This document shows, one piece after another, positions 1-8,924 of a DNA stretch of 64,000 bases. Each line of letters begins with the position of its first letter. Position 1 is the first letter of the stretch. The stretch spans positions 558,001 to 622,000 of the forward strand of contig NZ_JAMTCG010000001.1 in NCBI RefSeq assembly GCF_024171725.1, in the 5' to 3' direction. The notes beneath the pieces are model-generated. The model was not told where the DNA came from and did not search any database. It saw nothing but the letters and a program-made list of their open reading frames with translations. This DNA comes from Williamsia serinedens. GTDB taxonomy: Bacteria > Actinomycetota > Actinomycetes > Mycobacteriales > Mycobacteriaceae. The position numbers and the translations under genes were made by a program.

Positions 1-119
1 GACAGCGGGCGGTCGTCGAGGTGCTCGACACAGCGCAACCCCTCGACCGGGACCCCGGCCGAGGCGGCGGAGAAGATCAGCGTGCGATCGAGGTCGACGG
101 CCGCGATCGCGTCACTCAC
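1..119 (-). CDS. HAD-superfamily phosphatase, N-terminal part only
   Basis: The frame reads MSDAIAAVDLDRTLIFSAAS and runs off the window edge after 39 residues. D9-L-D11-R-T13 is the first HAD motif (DxDxT), with D9 as the expected nucleophile, so it should hydrolyse a phosphate ester. The GTG start at 119 lies 8 bases inside the 3' end of the StiP gene, so it is the last visible member of the minus-strand Ter operon. A HAD phosphatase is a known member of Ter-linked biosynthetic operons. The alternative GTG at 115 meets a stop within 13 codons and is rejected. The substrate is unknown. Confidence 0.72.
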   Translation of the reverse strand, partial: MSDAIAAVDLDRTLIFSAASAGVPVEGLRCVEHLDDRPL

Positions 120-1230
120 GTCCCGACTCCTTGATGAGTCCGACGCAGGCATAGGCGAGGTCGGGGTCGACCTCGACCGGGACGCCGCGTGCGGCCGCGA
201 GGGCGAGGATGTGGCGCAGGGCGGGGTCGTCGGGGTCGCGGACGAGGACCCGCCACGGGACCCGCCGCAGGAGCACGCGCGTCGTCTCGCCCACGCCGGG
301 CTTGACGAAGTTGACCGACGAGATGGCGAACTCGGCGCGGATGCGCTCGACCGACGCCCATCCGCGGAAGTCCGGGGTGCGGTCCGCCGCGCGGATCGAG
401 TCGACCTGCGCCGCGGCGTCGTCGGCGACGTCGGGGAAGCAGGCCGACACGGTGTCGAGCAGGTGGTTCGAGACGTCGGCGTCGGCGAGGTCGCGGTAGA
501 ACTTCGCGCCGTGGAACTGTCCGGGCGCCAGCAGGCGGTCGTTGAGCACCGTCCGCGACACCAGGCCGGAGACGGTCGAGTTCAGACACGCGGACGCGAT
601 GAGGAAGTCGTCGCGGGTGCCGAAGGTGCGAACGCAGTATCCGGGGTCGGCGAGTACGGCGAGGTCCGGGTCGCACCGGGGGCCGCCGGCGCGGGCGAGG
701 TCGTCGAGCGCGACGGTCAGTTCACGGGTGATCGCGCCCTTGCCCGTCCACCCGTCGACGAAGACGATGTCGGTCGGGCGGTGGTGCTCGGCGAGCCAGC
801 CGACGGCCGCGGCGTCGATGCCGCGGTCCCGGACGATCGACACCGCCAGGTGCGGCAGGTCGAGACCGTGCCGAACGCGCGCCCACCGGCGCATCAGGAT
901 GCCGACCGGGGTGCCGGCGCGGGCGAGGGACGCGAGCACGACGTCGGTCCCGCGTTCGGCGAGGACGAGGTCGGTCACCGTCGCGACGGCGGTGGCCAGC
1001 ACCGGTGCCGTCTCCTGCAGAACCTGCTCGAACAGCTCCCGGTAGGCGGCATCGGGCTGGAACTCGTGCGGCAGGGACTCCGCGTAATGGGCGGTACCGG
1101 CCTGGATAGCGGTCTCCCGCTCGACCACGTCGGCCTCGAGGTCGACGTGCGAGAGGTCGGTCAGCAACCAGCCCACCTCGTCGGGCGCGTAGCTCCCGAA
1201 AGCGGGCCCACGCAGGGGTTCCTGGCTCAC
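112..1230 (-). CDS. StiP / phosphoribosyltransferase-fold protein with C-terminal pelota-like domain
   Basis: The 372-residue protein matches the family often labelled 'cysteine protease StiP' (PF11202), which comparative work on Ter loci treats as a phosphoribosyltransferase-like enzyme. Visible features are the DIVFVDGWTGKGAITREL stretch (a PRPP-loop-like segment near residue 170) and a final 40 residues (ALRHILALAAARGVPVEVDP) that look like the pelota-type RNA-binding module. Its GTG start overlaps the stop of the upstream TRSP gene as GTGA, so translation is probably coupled. It probably acts with the TRSP phosphoribosyltransferase, lyase and HAD protein on a nucleotide-like product. The protease label is doubtful; the product is not known. 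Confidence 0.82.
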   Translation of the reverse strand: MSQEPLRGPAFGSYAPDEVGWLLTDLSHVDLEADVVERETAIQAGTAHYAESLPHEFQPDAAYRELFEQVLQETAPVLATAVATVTDLVLAERGTDVVLASLARAGTPVGILMRRWARVRHGLDLPHLAVSIVRDRGIDAAAVGWLAEHHRPTDIVFVDGWTGKGAITRELTVALDDLARAGGPRCDPDLAVLADPGYCVRTFGTRDDFLIASACLNSTVSGLVSRTVLNDRLLAPGQFHGAKFYRDLADADVSNHLLDTVSACFPDVADDAAAQVDSIRAADRTPDFRGWASVERIRAEFAISSVNFVKPGVGETTRVLLRRVPWRVLVRDPDDPALRHILALAAARGVPVEVDPDLAYACVGLIKESGRE

Positions 1231-2501
1231 TCGATCGCCTCGTGAGCGTCGGCGCGTGCGCGGGCCAGCGCGTCGAACGACGTCCCGCCCGAAACGACGA
1301 GCAGCAGGTCGCGACCGTCGGCGGTCAATGCCTCCACGACGCCGCCCGGAGCGACGAGCGCTGCGGTGTCGGAGGGTGGGTCGACGATGAGCACACGCTG
1401 CGTCCGCGGGTCGTCGGCGGCGGCGTTGTAGAGGTGCCGCGTGCCGTGGCGTCCCCGTGCGGAGTCGGGTTCGGGTGCGGTGAAGGCGTATCCGTGTCTC
1501 AGGGGGTAGCCGTCGCGGTCGGCCACGAACGCGGGGGAGCGGGTGGTGGTCTGCGACGTCACCGACCAGCCGCGGTCCTCCAGGGCCGCGCCGACCCGCA
1601 GCGGCAGGTACATGAACTCCTCGTGCCCGACCACCACGACGGCGCGACCGGGGTCGAGGTGCTCGGCGATCGCGTCGGCGACGGGTGCGGTCGCCCGGTC
1701 CGCCGCCTGCGCCTCACGCTCGAGCGTCCCGTGTCGTCCGCTGTCGGGCACGTCGGCGGGCCACGCGGTGCGCAGGCGCGTCACCGTCCCCTCCGAGCCG
1801 CCGACGTCGGGGGACGGAGGGTCGGGGAGTGCGGCGACACGGTCGACCAGATCGGGCGGGATGACGGCGGAACCCGTTGCCAGCGCGACGAACTCGACCC
1901 GTACACCGGAGCGTCGCGCAAGGGCGTCGCAGCGGGCGCGGTCGTCGTCGCCGCGCAGGTCCACCAGTGCCGCGACCACCCACGACGACGCCCGCACGGT
2001 CGGCTGCAGGGCGGCGACCGCGGCGATCGCCGTCGCGCCGGTGGAGATCTCGTCGTCGACGAGCACGCACGGCGTGTCGGCCGGGAGCAGACCACGGGAC
2101 GTGGGTTGCACGAGGTGGTCGGTGGCGTGCGAGTGCCCCTCGACGAACCGCGCCGTGGTCGGCACGGCGGGTACCGCACGGCGCGTGGACTGCAGGTACA
2201 CCGGCGCGTGCAGCCGGCGAGCGACGCAGTGGCCGAGGCCCGTCGCGGTCTCGGCGAACCCGAACACGGTCGGGGTGCCCACGTCGATGTGCGTCGTCGC
2301 CACGACGTGGTCGGCCAGCGCCTCGGCGGCGGCGGCGATCCGCGACGGCGCCACCGGGATGTGTTTGCCGAGCACCGTCGAGACCCAGAGATGCGCGCGA
2401 CGCGGGTTGCGGCGGAGACCGGGTCGGACCAGGTCGTCGACCGTCCATCCCGGGACACCGCCGGTGGCCGTGATCTGCAGTCCCGCGGTGGGATCGCTCA
2501 C
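1227..2501 (-). CDS. TRSP-domain phosphoribosyltransferase of the Ter operon
   Basis: The protein has 424 residues. The N-terminal 250 residues form a type I phosphoribosyltransferase: the PRPP-binding motif CVLVDDEISTGATAIA, with two acidic residues followed by STGAT, lies near residue 145. The early segment RNPRRAHLWVSTVLGKHIPV is typical of the Ter-linked family (PF15609). The C-terminal portion, with VVGHEEFMYLPLRVGAALE and a final region after residue 300, fits the TRSP domain (PF12500). The GTG start overlaps the CitE-like gene stop by 4 bases and its own stop overlaps the StiP start by 4 bases. It likely transfers phosphoribose to an unidentified base in a stress-linked pathway. Confidence 0.85.
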   Translation of the reverse strand: MSDPTAGLQITATGGVPGWTVDDLVRPGLRRNPRRAHLWVSTVLGKHIPVAPSRIAAAAEALADHVVATTHIDVGTPTVFGFAETATGLGHCVARRLHAPVYLQSTRRAVPAVPTTARFVEGHSHATDHLVQPTSRGLLPADTPCVLVDDEISTGATAIAAVAALQPTVRASSWVVAALVDLRGDDDRARCDALARRSGVRVEFVALATGSAVIPPDLVDRVAALPDPPSPDVGGSEGTVTRLRTAWPADVPDSGRHGTLEREAQAADRATAPVADAIAEHLDPGRAVVVVGHEEFMYLPLRVGAALEDRGWSVTSQTTTRSPAFVADRDGYPLRHGYAFTAPEPDSARGRHGTRHLYNAAADDPRTQRVLIVDPPSDTAALVAPGGVVEALTADGRDLLLVVSGGTSFDALARARADAHEAIE

Positions 2502-3721
2502 CGGTCCACCACCGCGGTGAGAACCTCGATGATGCCCACCTCGGGACGGGTCACCCCGAACGCCTCGGCGCGGAGCAGCGTGCGGATCGCCCAGTTCCGG
2601 TGCGGGCGACGCTCGTTCATCTTGTTGCGGTACGTCGACGCGAGGACGCCGCCCTCGGTGACGCCGTCGCCATCGCCGGGGGCGTCGTCCTCGTCGCGTC
2701 CGAGCACCGCCAGCGCGTCGACGTACTCCTCGTGACTGACGGTGCTGGTGGCGTTGACGACGTTGACGTGTGTGGGGTGGATGACCGTCTTGCCCAGCAG
2801 GCCGTTCGCGCGGTCGAGGACGATCTCGCGCAGCATGCCGTCGAGGTCACGGCTGACCAGGTGGCGTCGGAACCGGACGGCGTCGAGTTCCTCGAACGGC
2901 GTGTTGCGCAACAGCGGGCGGAACATGCGCTCGTGGGCGTTGTAGTACTCCCACACCGGGCCGGTGATGGTGAACCCGGTGCCGTCGTGCCGGCCCAGCC
3001 GGGTCACGACGGCGGCGATCACCGAGGCGACCGGGTGCACGTCGTAGATGGTCAGGTCGGGATCACGACGGATCCCGAACGTGCCGCTGAGGTCGGTGGC
3101 CCCGATGCGGACCGCCAACACCCGGTCGCGGTGCTCGTCGAGAAGCTCTGCGATCCCGGCCAGCTCCTCGGCGCGGGTGTCGGGGTGGACCACCCGCGGC
3201 GACTCGATGATCGGCATCGCGTACAACGGCCCGTGTGGGGTCGGGAGAGCGGCCGCGATGCGGTCGAGGTGGTCCGCACCGTCGGCGACACCGAACTTGG
3301 GCAGCGCGAACCCGCTCAGCGCGTCGGTTCCCACGCCGGCGCCGTCGAGAACGGCGTCGATCTGTTCGGCCGACCGGACGCGGACGAACACCATCGGCGC
3401 CGCGTCGGTGCCCGACAGGTCGTCGAGCGTCGCGCCCACGGCGGCGAGGCCCGCGTCCACCTGGTCGTCGGGCACGGCATCTTCGAGGTCGAGGACGACC
3501 GATGCCGTGCCCGCCCGCGCGGCGCGCATCACCGACCCGGTGAGGTCGGGCCGGACCGAGGGGATGTACAGCGTCGCGCCGAGGGCGGCGGCGACCTGGT
3601 CGCGGGACCCGGCCAACGGGATCGGTCGGGGCGGCCGGTGGAAGAGACGGTGGCGCTCGTCGTCGGTGAGCATGGGGAAGTGGGTCACCGACCGCCCGAC
3701 CGCAGCCGCGGGTCGTCTCAT
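2498..3721 (-). CDS. HpcH/HpaI-CitE-like C-C bond lyase of the Ter operon
   Basis: The protein has 407 residues with a TIM-barrel aldolase/lyase pattern: [16 protein letters not shown] (acidic metal-binding loop near residue 80), [26 protein letters not shown] and [20 protein letters not shown]. These match the CitE/HpaI superfamily and in particular the C-C_Bond_Lyase family of Ter loci (PF15617). It should make or break a carbon-carbon bond in a keto-acid or CoA-like substrate, which is not identifiable here. Its ATG overlaps the stop of the upstream coiled-coil gene as ATGA, and its own stop overlaps the next gene's GTG, indicating a coupled operon. Confidence 0.84.
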   Translation of the reverse strand: MRRPAAAVGRSVTHFPMLTDDERHRLFHRPPRPIPLAGSRDQVAAALGATLYIPSVRPDLTGSVMRAARAGTASVVLDLEDAVPDDQVDAGLAAVGATLDDLSGTDAAPMVFVRVRSAEQIDAVLDGAGVGTDALSGFALPKFGVADGADHLDRIAAALPTPHGPLYAMPIIESPRVVHPDTRAEELAGIAELLDEHRDRVLAVRIGATDLSGTFGIRRDPDLTIYDVHPVASVIAAVVTRLGRHDGTGFTITGPVWEYYNAHERMFRPLLRNTPFEELDAVRFRRHLVSRDLDGMLREIVLDRANGLLGKTVIHPTHVNVVNATSTVSHEEYVDALAVLGRDEDDAPGDGDGVTEGGVLASTYRNKMNERRPHRNWAIRTLLRAEAFGVTRPEVGIIEVLTAVVDR

Positions 3722-4926
3722 CGCACGCCCGACTTCATCTTGGCCACGACGTCGGCGACGAACTCCGCCACCGAGTCCAGTTCCCGCACATAGGCGAGGT
3801 AGTCGGGGTGGCGGCCGGTCAGACCCGCGGTCGCGCGGTCGACGCGGTTCGCGGCCGCGTCGATCACCGACCCCCAGCGCGCCACCAGGCGGCGGTCCAC
3901 GGCGAGGAGCTGGGCGTCACGGATGGCGAAACGTGTCCGGCGTTCGACGGCACCGGGGTCGTCGCGGACCGACCGCAGCAGCTCCAAGCGGTCGGTGACG
4001 CCGTCGACGAGGGCCTCGGCACGGGCGAGATCGTCGCGCGCCGCCCCGATCTCGGCCGCGGCGGCCTCGGGATCGGAGGCGGAGACGGCAGCGGCGGCCC
4101 GGATGTGTTCGTCCGCGCGGTCGAGGGCCTCGCGCCCACGACGGTCGTCGCCGACGACGTCCTCGGAACACGCGGCCGAGAACTCCCGCAGCAGAGCGGA
4201 GTAGGCGTCGGGCAACCGCTCGGCCCGGGTGGCCACCGCCGACCGTCGCGTGCGGACCGAGGCCAGCGCACGGGTGACCTCGGCGGTGCGCCCGGGTGCG
4301 CGGTCGACCGCGTCGCGCAGTGCCTCGGTCGTCGCGACGAGTCGCTCGGTCGCCCGAGCGACGTCGCCCGGACGGCCTTGCGCCCGCGCCTGGCCGACCG
4401 CGTCGCGCGCGACCTCCGTGTCCCGCATCGCGGAACGCACCGAGGCGTAGGACTGCGCGGCGGTCGGCAGCCCACCGACCGCGGCGAGAGCCTGCTCGGC
4501 GGCCTGCAGTGCCTGCGTCGCACGGGTGGGCAGCGCCGCCGCGGCCGAGCGCGCGTGCTCGACGGACGTGGCGTGACGCTCGTAGAAGGCGTCGAGTCGG
4601 GTCGCCCTGTCGTGCAGGGCGGCGGTGCACCGCTGCAGGTCCGTCACGGTCGGCGCCGGCACGGGGGCCGCCGTCGGGTCCGGGTCGGCAGAGAGCCGGA
4701 GGTAGTCGTCGATCGTGGCGTACACCTCTTCACGCAGAGGTGCGAACGCGGTGACCAGATCCGGGTGCAGGCCGAGGTCGCGCGCGGCGTCGACGCCGTC
4801 GTCGATCACCGACAGTCGCCGGTCGAGATCGAGGAAGGCGCGCACCATCTCGGCACGGGCGGTCTCCACCGGACCGTCGGAGGGGCCGGCGGTGCGTGCA
4901 TCACGCCGGAACCACCCACTGACCAC
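3718..4926 (-). CDS. Coiled-coil protein heading the Ter operon, function unassigned
   Basis: I do not recognise a named family. The frame stays open much further upstream, but that extension lies antisense to terD, so the GTG at 4926 ([14 protein letters not shown]) is chosen, giving 402 residues. Almost the whole protein is alanine-, arginine- and glutamate-rich helix with heptad-like spacing from about residue 25 to 340, ending in a conserved-looking tail ([20 protein letters not shown]). There is no signal peptide or membrane segment. It is first in the operon and divergent from terD. It could be a scaffold like the TelA/PspA-type helical proteins that accompany Ter systems, but that is inference from position and shape. 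Confidence 0.7.
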   Translation of the reverse strand: MVSGWFRRDARTAGPSDGPVETARAEMVRAFLDLDRRLSVIDDGVDAARDLGLHPDLVTAFAPLREEVYATIDDYLRLSADPDPTAAPVPAPTVTDLQRCTAALHDRATRLDAFYERHATSVEHARSAAAALPTRATQALQAAEQALAAVGGLPTAAQSYASVRSAMRDTEVARDAVGQARAQGRPGDVARATERLVATTEALRDAVDRAPGRTAEVTRALASVRTRRSAVATRAERLPDAYSALLREFSAACSEDVVGDDRRGREALDRADEHIRAAAAVSASDPEAAAAEIGAARDDLARAEALVDGVTDRLELLRSVRDDPGAVERRTRFAIRDAQLLAVDRRLVARWGSVIDAAANRVDRATAGLTGRHPDYLAYVRELDSVAEFVADVVAKMKSGVR

Positions 4927-5115
4927 GCCGCGATCGTACTGGTGCACCCACCCGGCACGTCCGGCTCGGCCGGGCACATCCGACCTTCGGAGGATGACCG
5001 GGATGTCGGGTCTCCGCGTACCGTGGTGGCGACGACCGGGGTGGGTGGCCACCGCGCACCCCGCCGCAGCACGACCCCGCCCCGGGGAGGTCCCGGCCGG
5101 CGAGAAAGGACCGAC

Positions 5116-5691
5116 ATGGGCGTCAGTTTGAGCAAGGGCGGCAACGTCTCCCTCACCAAGGAGGCACCGCACCTGACCGCGGTGTCGGTGGGGCTCGGAT
5201 GGGACATCCGCACCACCACCGGGACCGACTTCGACCTGGACGCGAGCGCCATCGCCGTCGGCACCGACAAGAAGGTGTTGTCGGACAAGCACTTCGTCTT
5301 CTTCAACAACCTGACGTCGCCCGACGGCTCCATCGAGCACACCGGCGACAACCTCACCGGTGAGGGCGAGGGCGACGACGAGGTCATCAAGGTGAACCTC
5401 GCGGCGGTGCCGCCGGAGGTCGACTCGATCGTCTTCCCCGTCTCGATCTACGACGCCGACTCGCGGTCGCAGTCGTTCGGTCAGGTGCGCAACGCGTTCA
5501 TCCGCGTCGTCGACCAGTCGAACAGCAACGAGATCGCCCGCTACGACCTGTCGGAGGACGCCTCGACCGAGACCGCCATGGTCTTCGGCGAGCTGTACCG
5601 CAACGGGTCGGAGTGGAAGTTCCGCGCCGTCGGTCAGGGGTACGCCTCCGGACTCGCGGGGATCGCCCGCGACTACGGTGTGAACGTCTGA
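5116..5691 (+). CDS. terD: TerD-family tellurium/stress resistance protein
   Basis: The 191-residue protein begins [18 protein letters not shown] and carries the signature TerD elements: [39 protein letters not shown] and the acidic calcium-binding segment [14 protein letters not shown], then [20 protein letters not shown]. TerD proteins are cytoplasmic calcium-binding proteins linked to tellurite, phage and oxidative-stress tolerance, working with TerC-type membrane partners. A GAAAGGA ribosome site (5103-5109) precedes the ATG by six bases. It is divergent from the lyase/phosphoribosyltransferase operon and upstream of a TerC-like gene. Length is normal for the family. Confidence 0.95.
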   Translation: MGVSLSKGGNVSLTKEAPHLTAVSVGLGWDIRTTTGTDFDLDASAIAVGTDKKVLSDKHFVFFNNLTSPDGSIEHTGDNLTGEGEGDDEVIKVNLAAVPPEVDSIVFPVSIYDADSRSQSFGQVRNAFIRVVDQSNSNEIARYDLSEDASTETAMVFGELYRNGSEWKFRAVGQGYASGLAGIARDYGVNV

Positions 5692-5714
5692 CGACCCGCA
5701 CCACACATCTCGTC

Positions 5715-5761
5715 GGCACAGCCCGGGGAGACGCCACCGTCGGCGTCCCCCGGGCTGTGCC
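5715..5761 (+). terminator. Long GC hairpin between terD and DUF475
   Basis: Arm 5715-5735 pairs with 5742-5761 through 14 plus 6 base pairs with one bulged A and a six-base loop. No U-run follows. It lies 24 bases after the terD stop and 7 bases before the ribosome site of the next gene, so it may terminate or attenuate rather than fully separate the two transcripts. Confidence 0.65.
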
Positions 5762-5785
5762 ACGCCAGAGGAAAGGCCCACACCT

Positions 5786-6901
5786 GTGGTAGTCCGCATC
5801 TTCGGGATATCGGTCGCCGTGACCGCCGTGTCCCTCGTGGTCGCGTTCATCTACGGCAGCTGGGAGGCGGTCGCGCTGTGCGCCATCCTCGGCGTGCTCG
5901 AGGTGTCGCTCTCCTTCGACAACGCGGTCATCAACGCGACCGTCCTCGAGCGGATGAGTGACTTCTGGCAGAAGATCTTCCTCACCGTCGGCATCCTCAT
6001 CGCCGTGTTCGGCATGCGGCTGCTGTTCCCGCTGGTCATCGTGTGGATCACGGCGGGCCTGAACCCGGTGCGCGCTTTCGACCTCGCCATGAACCCCCCG
6101 CCGGAGGGCTCGGGGCAGGAGTCCTACGAGCAGATCCTCACCGACGCGCATCCGCAGATCGCCGCGTTCGGCGGGATGTTCCTGTTCATGCTGTTCCTCA
6201 ACTTCATCCTGTCCGAGCGGGAGACCACGTGGCTGGACTGGCTGGAGAAGCCACTCGCCGCGATCGGGCGCCTCGACCAGCTCGCCGTGGTCATCGCGGG
6301 CGGCACCCTCGTGCTCGTCGCGGAGTTCCTCGCCGACGACACCCACCGCGCCACGATCCTCATCTCGGGCACGCTCGGGATGATCACCTACATCACCGTC
6401 GACGGCCTCGGATCGCTGTTCCACACCGACCAGATCGCCGAGGAGAACGGCGACCAGTCCGGTGAGGGCGCGCCTGCCCGCGGACCGTCGGGGGTGGCGA
6501 AGGCGACGGGCAAGGCCGCGTTCTTCCTGTTCCTCTACCTCGAGGTCCTCGACGCGTCGTTCTCCTTCGACGGCGTCATCGGCGCGTTCGCCATCACCGC
6601 CGACCCGATCATCATCGCGCTCGGCCTCGGATTCATCGGCGCGATGTTCGTCCGATCGATCACGATCTACCTGGTCCGCACCGGCAGCCTCGCCGAGTAC
6701 CGCTACCTCGAGCACGGCGCCCACTGGGCGATCGGCGCCCTGGCCGTCATCCTGTTCGTGTCGATCGAGTACCACATCAACGAGGTGATCACCGGTCTGA
6801 TCGGGGTGGCCTTCATCGGCGCGGCCTTCCTCACCAGCATCGCGGCGAATCGGCGTGAGCGGGCCGCGGAGACGACGCGCGAGACCACCTCCGTCGCCTG
6901 A
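5786..6901 (+). CDS. DUF475 / TerC-like integral membrane protein
   Basis: The 371-residue protein is strongly hydrophobic with about nine membrane segments. VLEVSLSFDNAVINATVL near residue 45 and VLDASFSFDGVIGAFAIT near residue 255 form the paired FDNA/FDG motifs with acidic residues in membrane helices that are typical of TerC and DUF475 (PF04332). Family knowledge suggests a metal-ion export or membrane-anchor role beside TerD. The GTG start has a GAGGAAAGG ribosome site ten bases upstream. The loop around residues 215-240 is acidic and probably cytoplasmic. The assignment to DUF475 rather than canonical TerC rests on length and the double motif. Confidence 0.87.
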   Translation: MVVRIFGISVAVTAVSLVVAFIYGSWEAVALCAILGVLEVSLSFDNAVINATVLERMSDFWQKIFLTVGILIAVFGMRLLFPLVIVWITAGLNPVRAFDLAMNPPPEGSGQESYEQILTDAHPQIAAFGGMFLFMLFLNFILSERETTWLDWLEKPLAAIGRLDQLAVVIAGGTLVLVAEFLADDTHRATILISGTLGMITYITVDGLGSLFHTDQIAEENGDQSGEGAPARGPSGVAKATGKAAFFLFLYLEVLDASFSFDGVIGAFAITADPIIIALGLGFIGAMFVRSITIYLVRTGSLAEYRYLEHGAHWAIGALAVILFVSIEYHINEVITGLIGVAFIGAAFLTSIAANRRERAAETTRETTSVA

Positions 6902-6948
6902 CACCTCCGGGACCACGCCCAGAACGGCCACGAGGAGATTCGAGGACC

Positions 6949-8061
6949 ATGGACCTGCTCCGTTGGAGTCGCCGCCCCGCCGAGGGTGTCGCGGCCACGA
7001 CGCCGCACGCCCCGGTGATCCGGGGGCTGCTCGCCCGCGCGACGACCCCGCTGCTCCCGGACGACTACCTGCATCTGCTGAACCCGCTGTGGTCGGCGCG
7101 GGAACTGCGCGGTCGGGTGGTGTCGGTCCGCAAGGAGACCGCCGACTCGGCGACGGTCGAGATCGAGACCGGCTGGGGTTTCTCCCACGACTACCGCCCG
7201 GGGCAGTACGTCGGCATCGGTGTCCAGATCGAGGGCCGCTGGCACTGGCGCTCCTACTCGTTGACGTCGATCGGCACGGCCGCGCGCAAGCGGATCACGG
7301 TTACGGTCAAGGCCAACCCCGACGGGTTCCTCTCGTCGCACCTCGTCGACGGGCTCGCGCCGGGGACGGTGATCCGGCTCGCCGCCCCCCGGGGTGACTT
7401 CGTCCTGCCGAGCCCGCCGCCGGAGCGTCTGCTGTTCGTCACCGCCGGCAGCGGCATCACGCCGGTGATGGCCATGCTGCGTAGCCTGCGCGACCGGGGC
7501 ACCCTGCCCGACGTGGTGCACGTGCACTCCGCACCCACCCGGGACGACGTCATCTTCGCCGACGAGCTGGCCGAGCTCGCCGCGACCGCCGACTCGTACA
7601 CCCTGCACCTGCAGCTGACGCGCGAGATGGGGAAGGTCGATCTCACCGCCCTCGACGACGTCGTACCCGACTGGCGCGAGCGGTCCACCTGGGCGTGCGG
7701 ACCGATCCGGATGCTCGACGACGTCGAGCACGTCTTCGCCGACGCCGGGGTCGCCGACAACCTGCACATCGAGCGGTTCGCGATCGACCGCGACGCCGCA
7801 CGGGGTGAGGGCGGGACGCTGACGTTCACGCGGTCCGAGCGGTCGGTGGAGATCGACGGTGCGACCACCATCCTCGAGGCGGGCGAGTCCCTGGGCGTCT
7901 CACTGCCGTTCGGCTGCCGGATGGGCATCTGCCAGTCGTGCGTCGTGCCCCTCGAATCCGGCCACACCCGCGACCTGCGGTCGGGGGAGGAGCACCGCGA
8001 GGGCGAGCGGATCCAGACCTGCGTCTCGACGGTGTCGGGCGCGTGTTCCATCGACCTGTGA
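6949..8061 (+). CDS. Ferredoxin-NAD(P) reductase with C-terminal [2Fe-2S] domain (desaturase-type)
   Basis: The 370-residue protein has three modules. FAD-binding: RPGQYVGIGV then RWHWRSYSLTS near residues 85-105. NAD(P)-binding: FVTAGSGITPVMAMLRSL near 165. A plant-type [2Fe-2S] domain: CRMGICQSCVVPLESG with a fourth cysteine in IQTC near 360. The first 60 residues resemble the N-terminal extension of mycobacterial Rv3230c, the electron donor of the stearoyl-CoA desaturase DesA3. It would pass electrons from NAD(P)H to an oxygenase or desaturase. No desaturase gene lies beside it here, so its partner must be elsewhere or different. Confidence 0.88.
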   Translation: MDLLRWSRRPAEGVAATTPHAPVIRGLLARATTPLLPDDYLHLLNPLWSARELRGRVVSVRKETADSATVEIETGWGFSHDYRPGQYVGIGVQIEGRWHWRSYSLTSIGTAARKRITVTVKANPDGFLSSHLVDGLAPGTVIRLAAPRGDFVLPSPPPERLLFVTAGSGITPVMAMLRSLRDRGTLPDVVHVHSAPTRDDVIFADELAELAATADSYTLHLQLTREMGKVDLTALDDVVPDWRERSTWACGPIRMLDDVEHVFADAGVADNLHIERFAIDRDAARGEGGTLTFTRSERSVEIDGATTILEAGESLGVSLPFGCRMGICQSCVVPLESGHTRDLRSGEEHREGERIQTCVSTVSGACSIDL

Positions 8062-8071
8062 CGAGGCATCG

Positions 8072-8911
8072 GTGAGCGACGACGGAGCCCCCGCGGACGG
8101 CGACGGTCGCGACCGGGCTCGGCGCGCCGGCAGGGCGCTGGCGACCGGGCTGACCCGCGCACGGGAGTGGGCCTCGCGCGTGAACCACACCGAGACCGTG
8201 ATCCGGGCGGCACGGTCGGCCCGCACCCGCGCGCCCGGCGACCTGCCCGTGATGGACTTCTCGGCACCCGCCATGCGCTACAGCGATCGCCTGGCGCGGC
8301 TGATCGGCGGCGGCGACGAACCCACCGCGGTCCGCGAGCTCGGCCTCACGGCCGTGCAGATGTGGCAGGCACTCGGCGGTCGTCGGCAGGCCGACGACGA
8401 CCCCCCGCGACCGGTGACGATCCTGTTCACCGACCTCGTGAACTTCTCCACGTGGGCGCTCGACGCCGGCGACGACAAGGTCCTCGACCTCGTGCGCCGG
8501 GTGAACGCGGCCACCACCGAGGTGGTGCGCCACCGGGGTGGGCGCGTCGTCAAGTCGCTCGGGGACGGCGTGATGGCCGTGTTCCTCGACGGTGCCGACG
8601 CGATCGAGGCGGCGCACGAGGCCGGTGTCGCCGTCAGCGCGATCACCGTCGACGGGTACCGGCCGGCCCTGCGGGCCGGTCTGCACACCGGCACGCCCCG
8701 TCGCGACGGCGACGACTACCTCGGGGTGGACGTGAACATCGCCGCGCGCGTCGCCGACGCGGCCGGCGCCGGCGAGGTGCTCGCGACCAGCGCCACCCTC
8801 GACGCGACCGACGGCGACAAGTACGTGCGACGGCGGCGTCGGTTCCGTGCCAAGGGGACACCGCGTGACCTGGTGGTCTACGCGGTGGTCCCTCGGTACG
8901 AGTCCCGCTGA
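8072..8911 (+). CDS. Class III adenylate/guanylate cyclase
   Basis: The 279-residue soluble protein has a catalytic domain from about residue 105 to the end. ILFTDLVNFSTWAL carries the first metal-binding aspartate, KSLGDGVMAVF the second, and GVDVNIAARVADAAGAGEVL the transition-state asparagine and arginine. RAKGTPRDLVVYAV is the usual terminal strand. It should make cAMP (or cGMP) from the nucleoside triphosphate. The N-terminal 100 residues are Arg/Ala-rich and include ELGLTAVQMWQALGG, a helix commonly seen before the domain in mycobacterial cyclases. The GTG start at 8072 lies 10 bases after the preceding reductase stop, suggesting co-transcription. Confidence 0.9.
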   Translation: MSDDGAPADGDGRDRARRAGRALATGLTRAREWASRVNHTETVIRAARSARTRAPGDLPVMDFSAPAMRYSDRLARLIGGGDEPTAVRELGLTAVQMWQALGGRRQADDDPPRPVTILFTDLVNFSTWALDAGDDKVLDLVRRVNAATTEVVRHRGGRVVKSLGDGVMAVFLDGADAIEAAHEAGVAVSAITVDGYRPALRAGLHTGTPRRDGDDYLGVDVNIAARVADAAGAGEVLATSATLDATDGDKYVRRRRRFRAKGTPRDLVVYAVVPRYESR

Positions 8912-8924
8912 GCGGGGGAGGTGG

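Noticed and set aside
82-1245. 387-residue plus-strand frame
   Set aside because: It lies antisense to the StiP gene, whose sequence and overlaps with neighbours are convincing.
3718-5850. 710-residue form of the coiled-coil protein
   Set aside because: The N-terminal 308 residues would be antisense to terD; composition changes sharply at the GTG at 4926.
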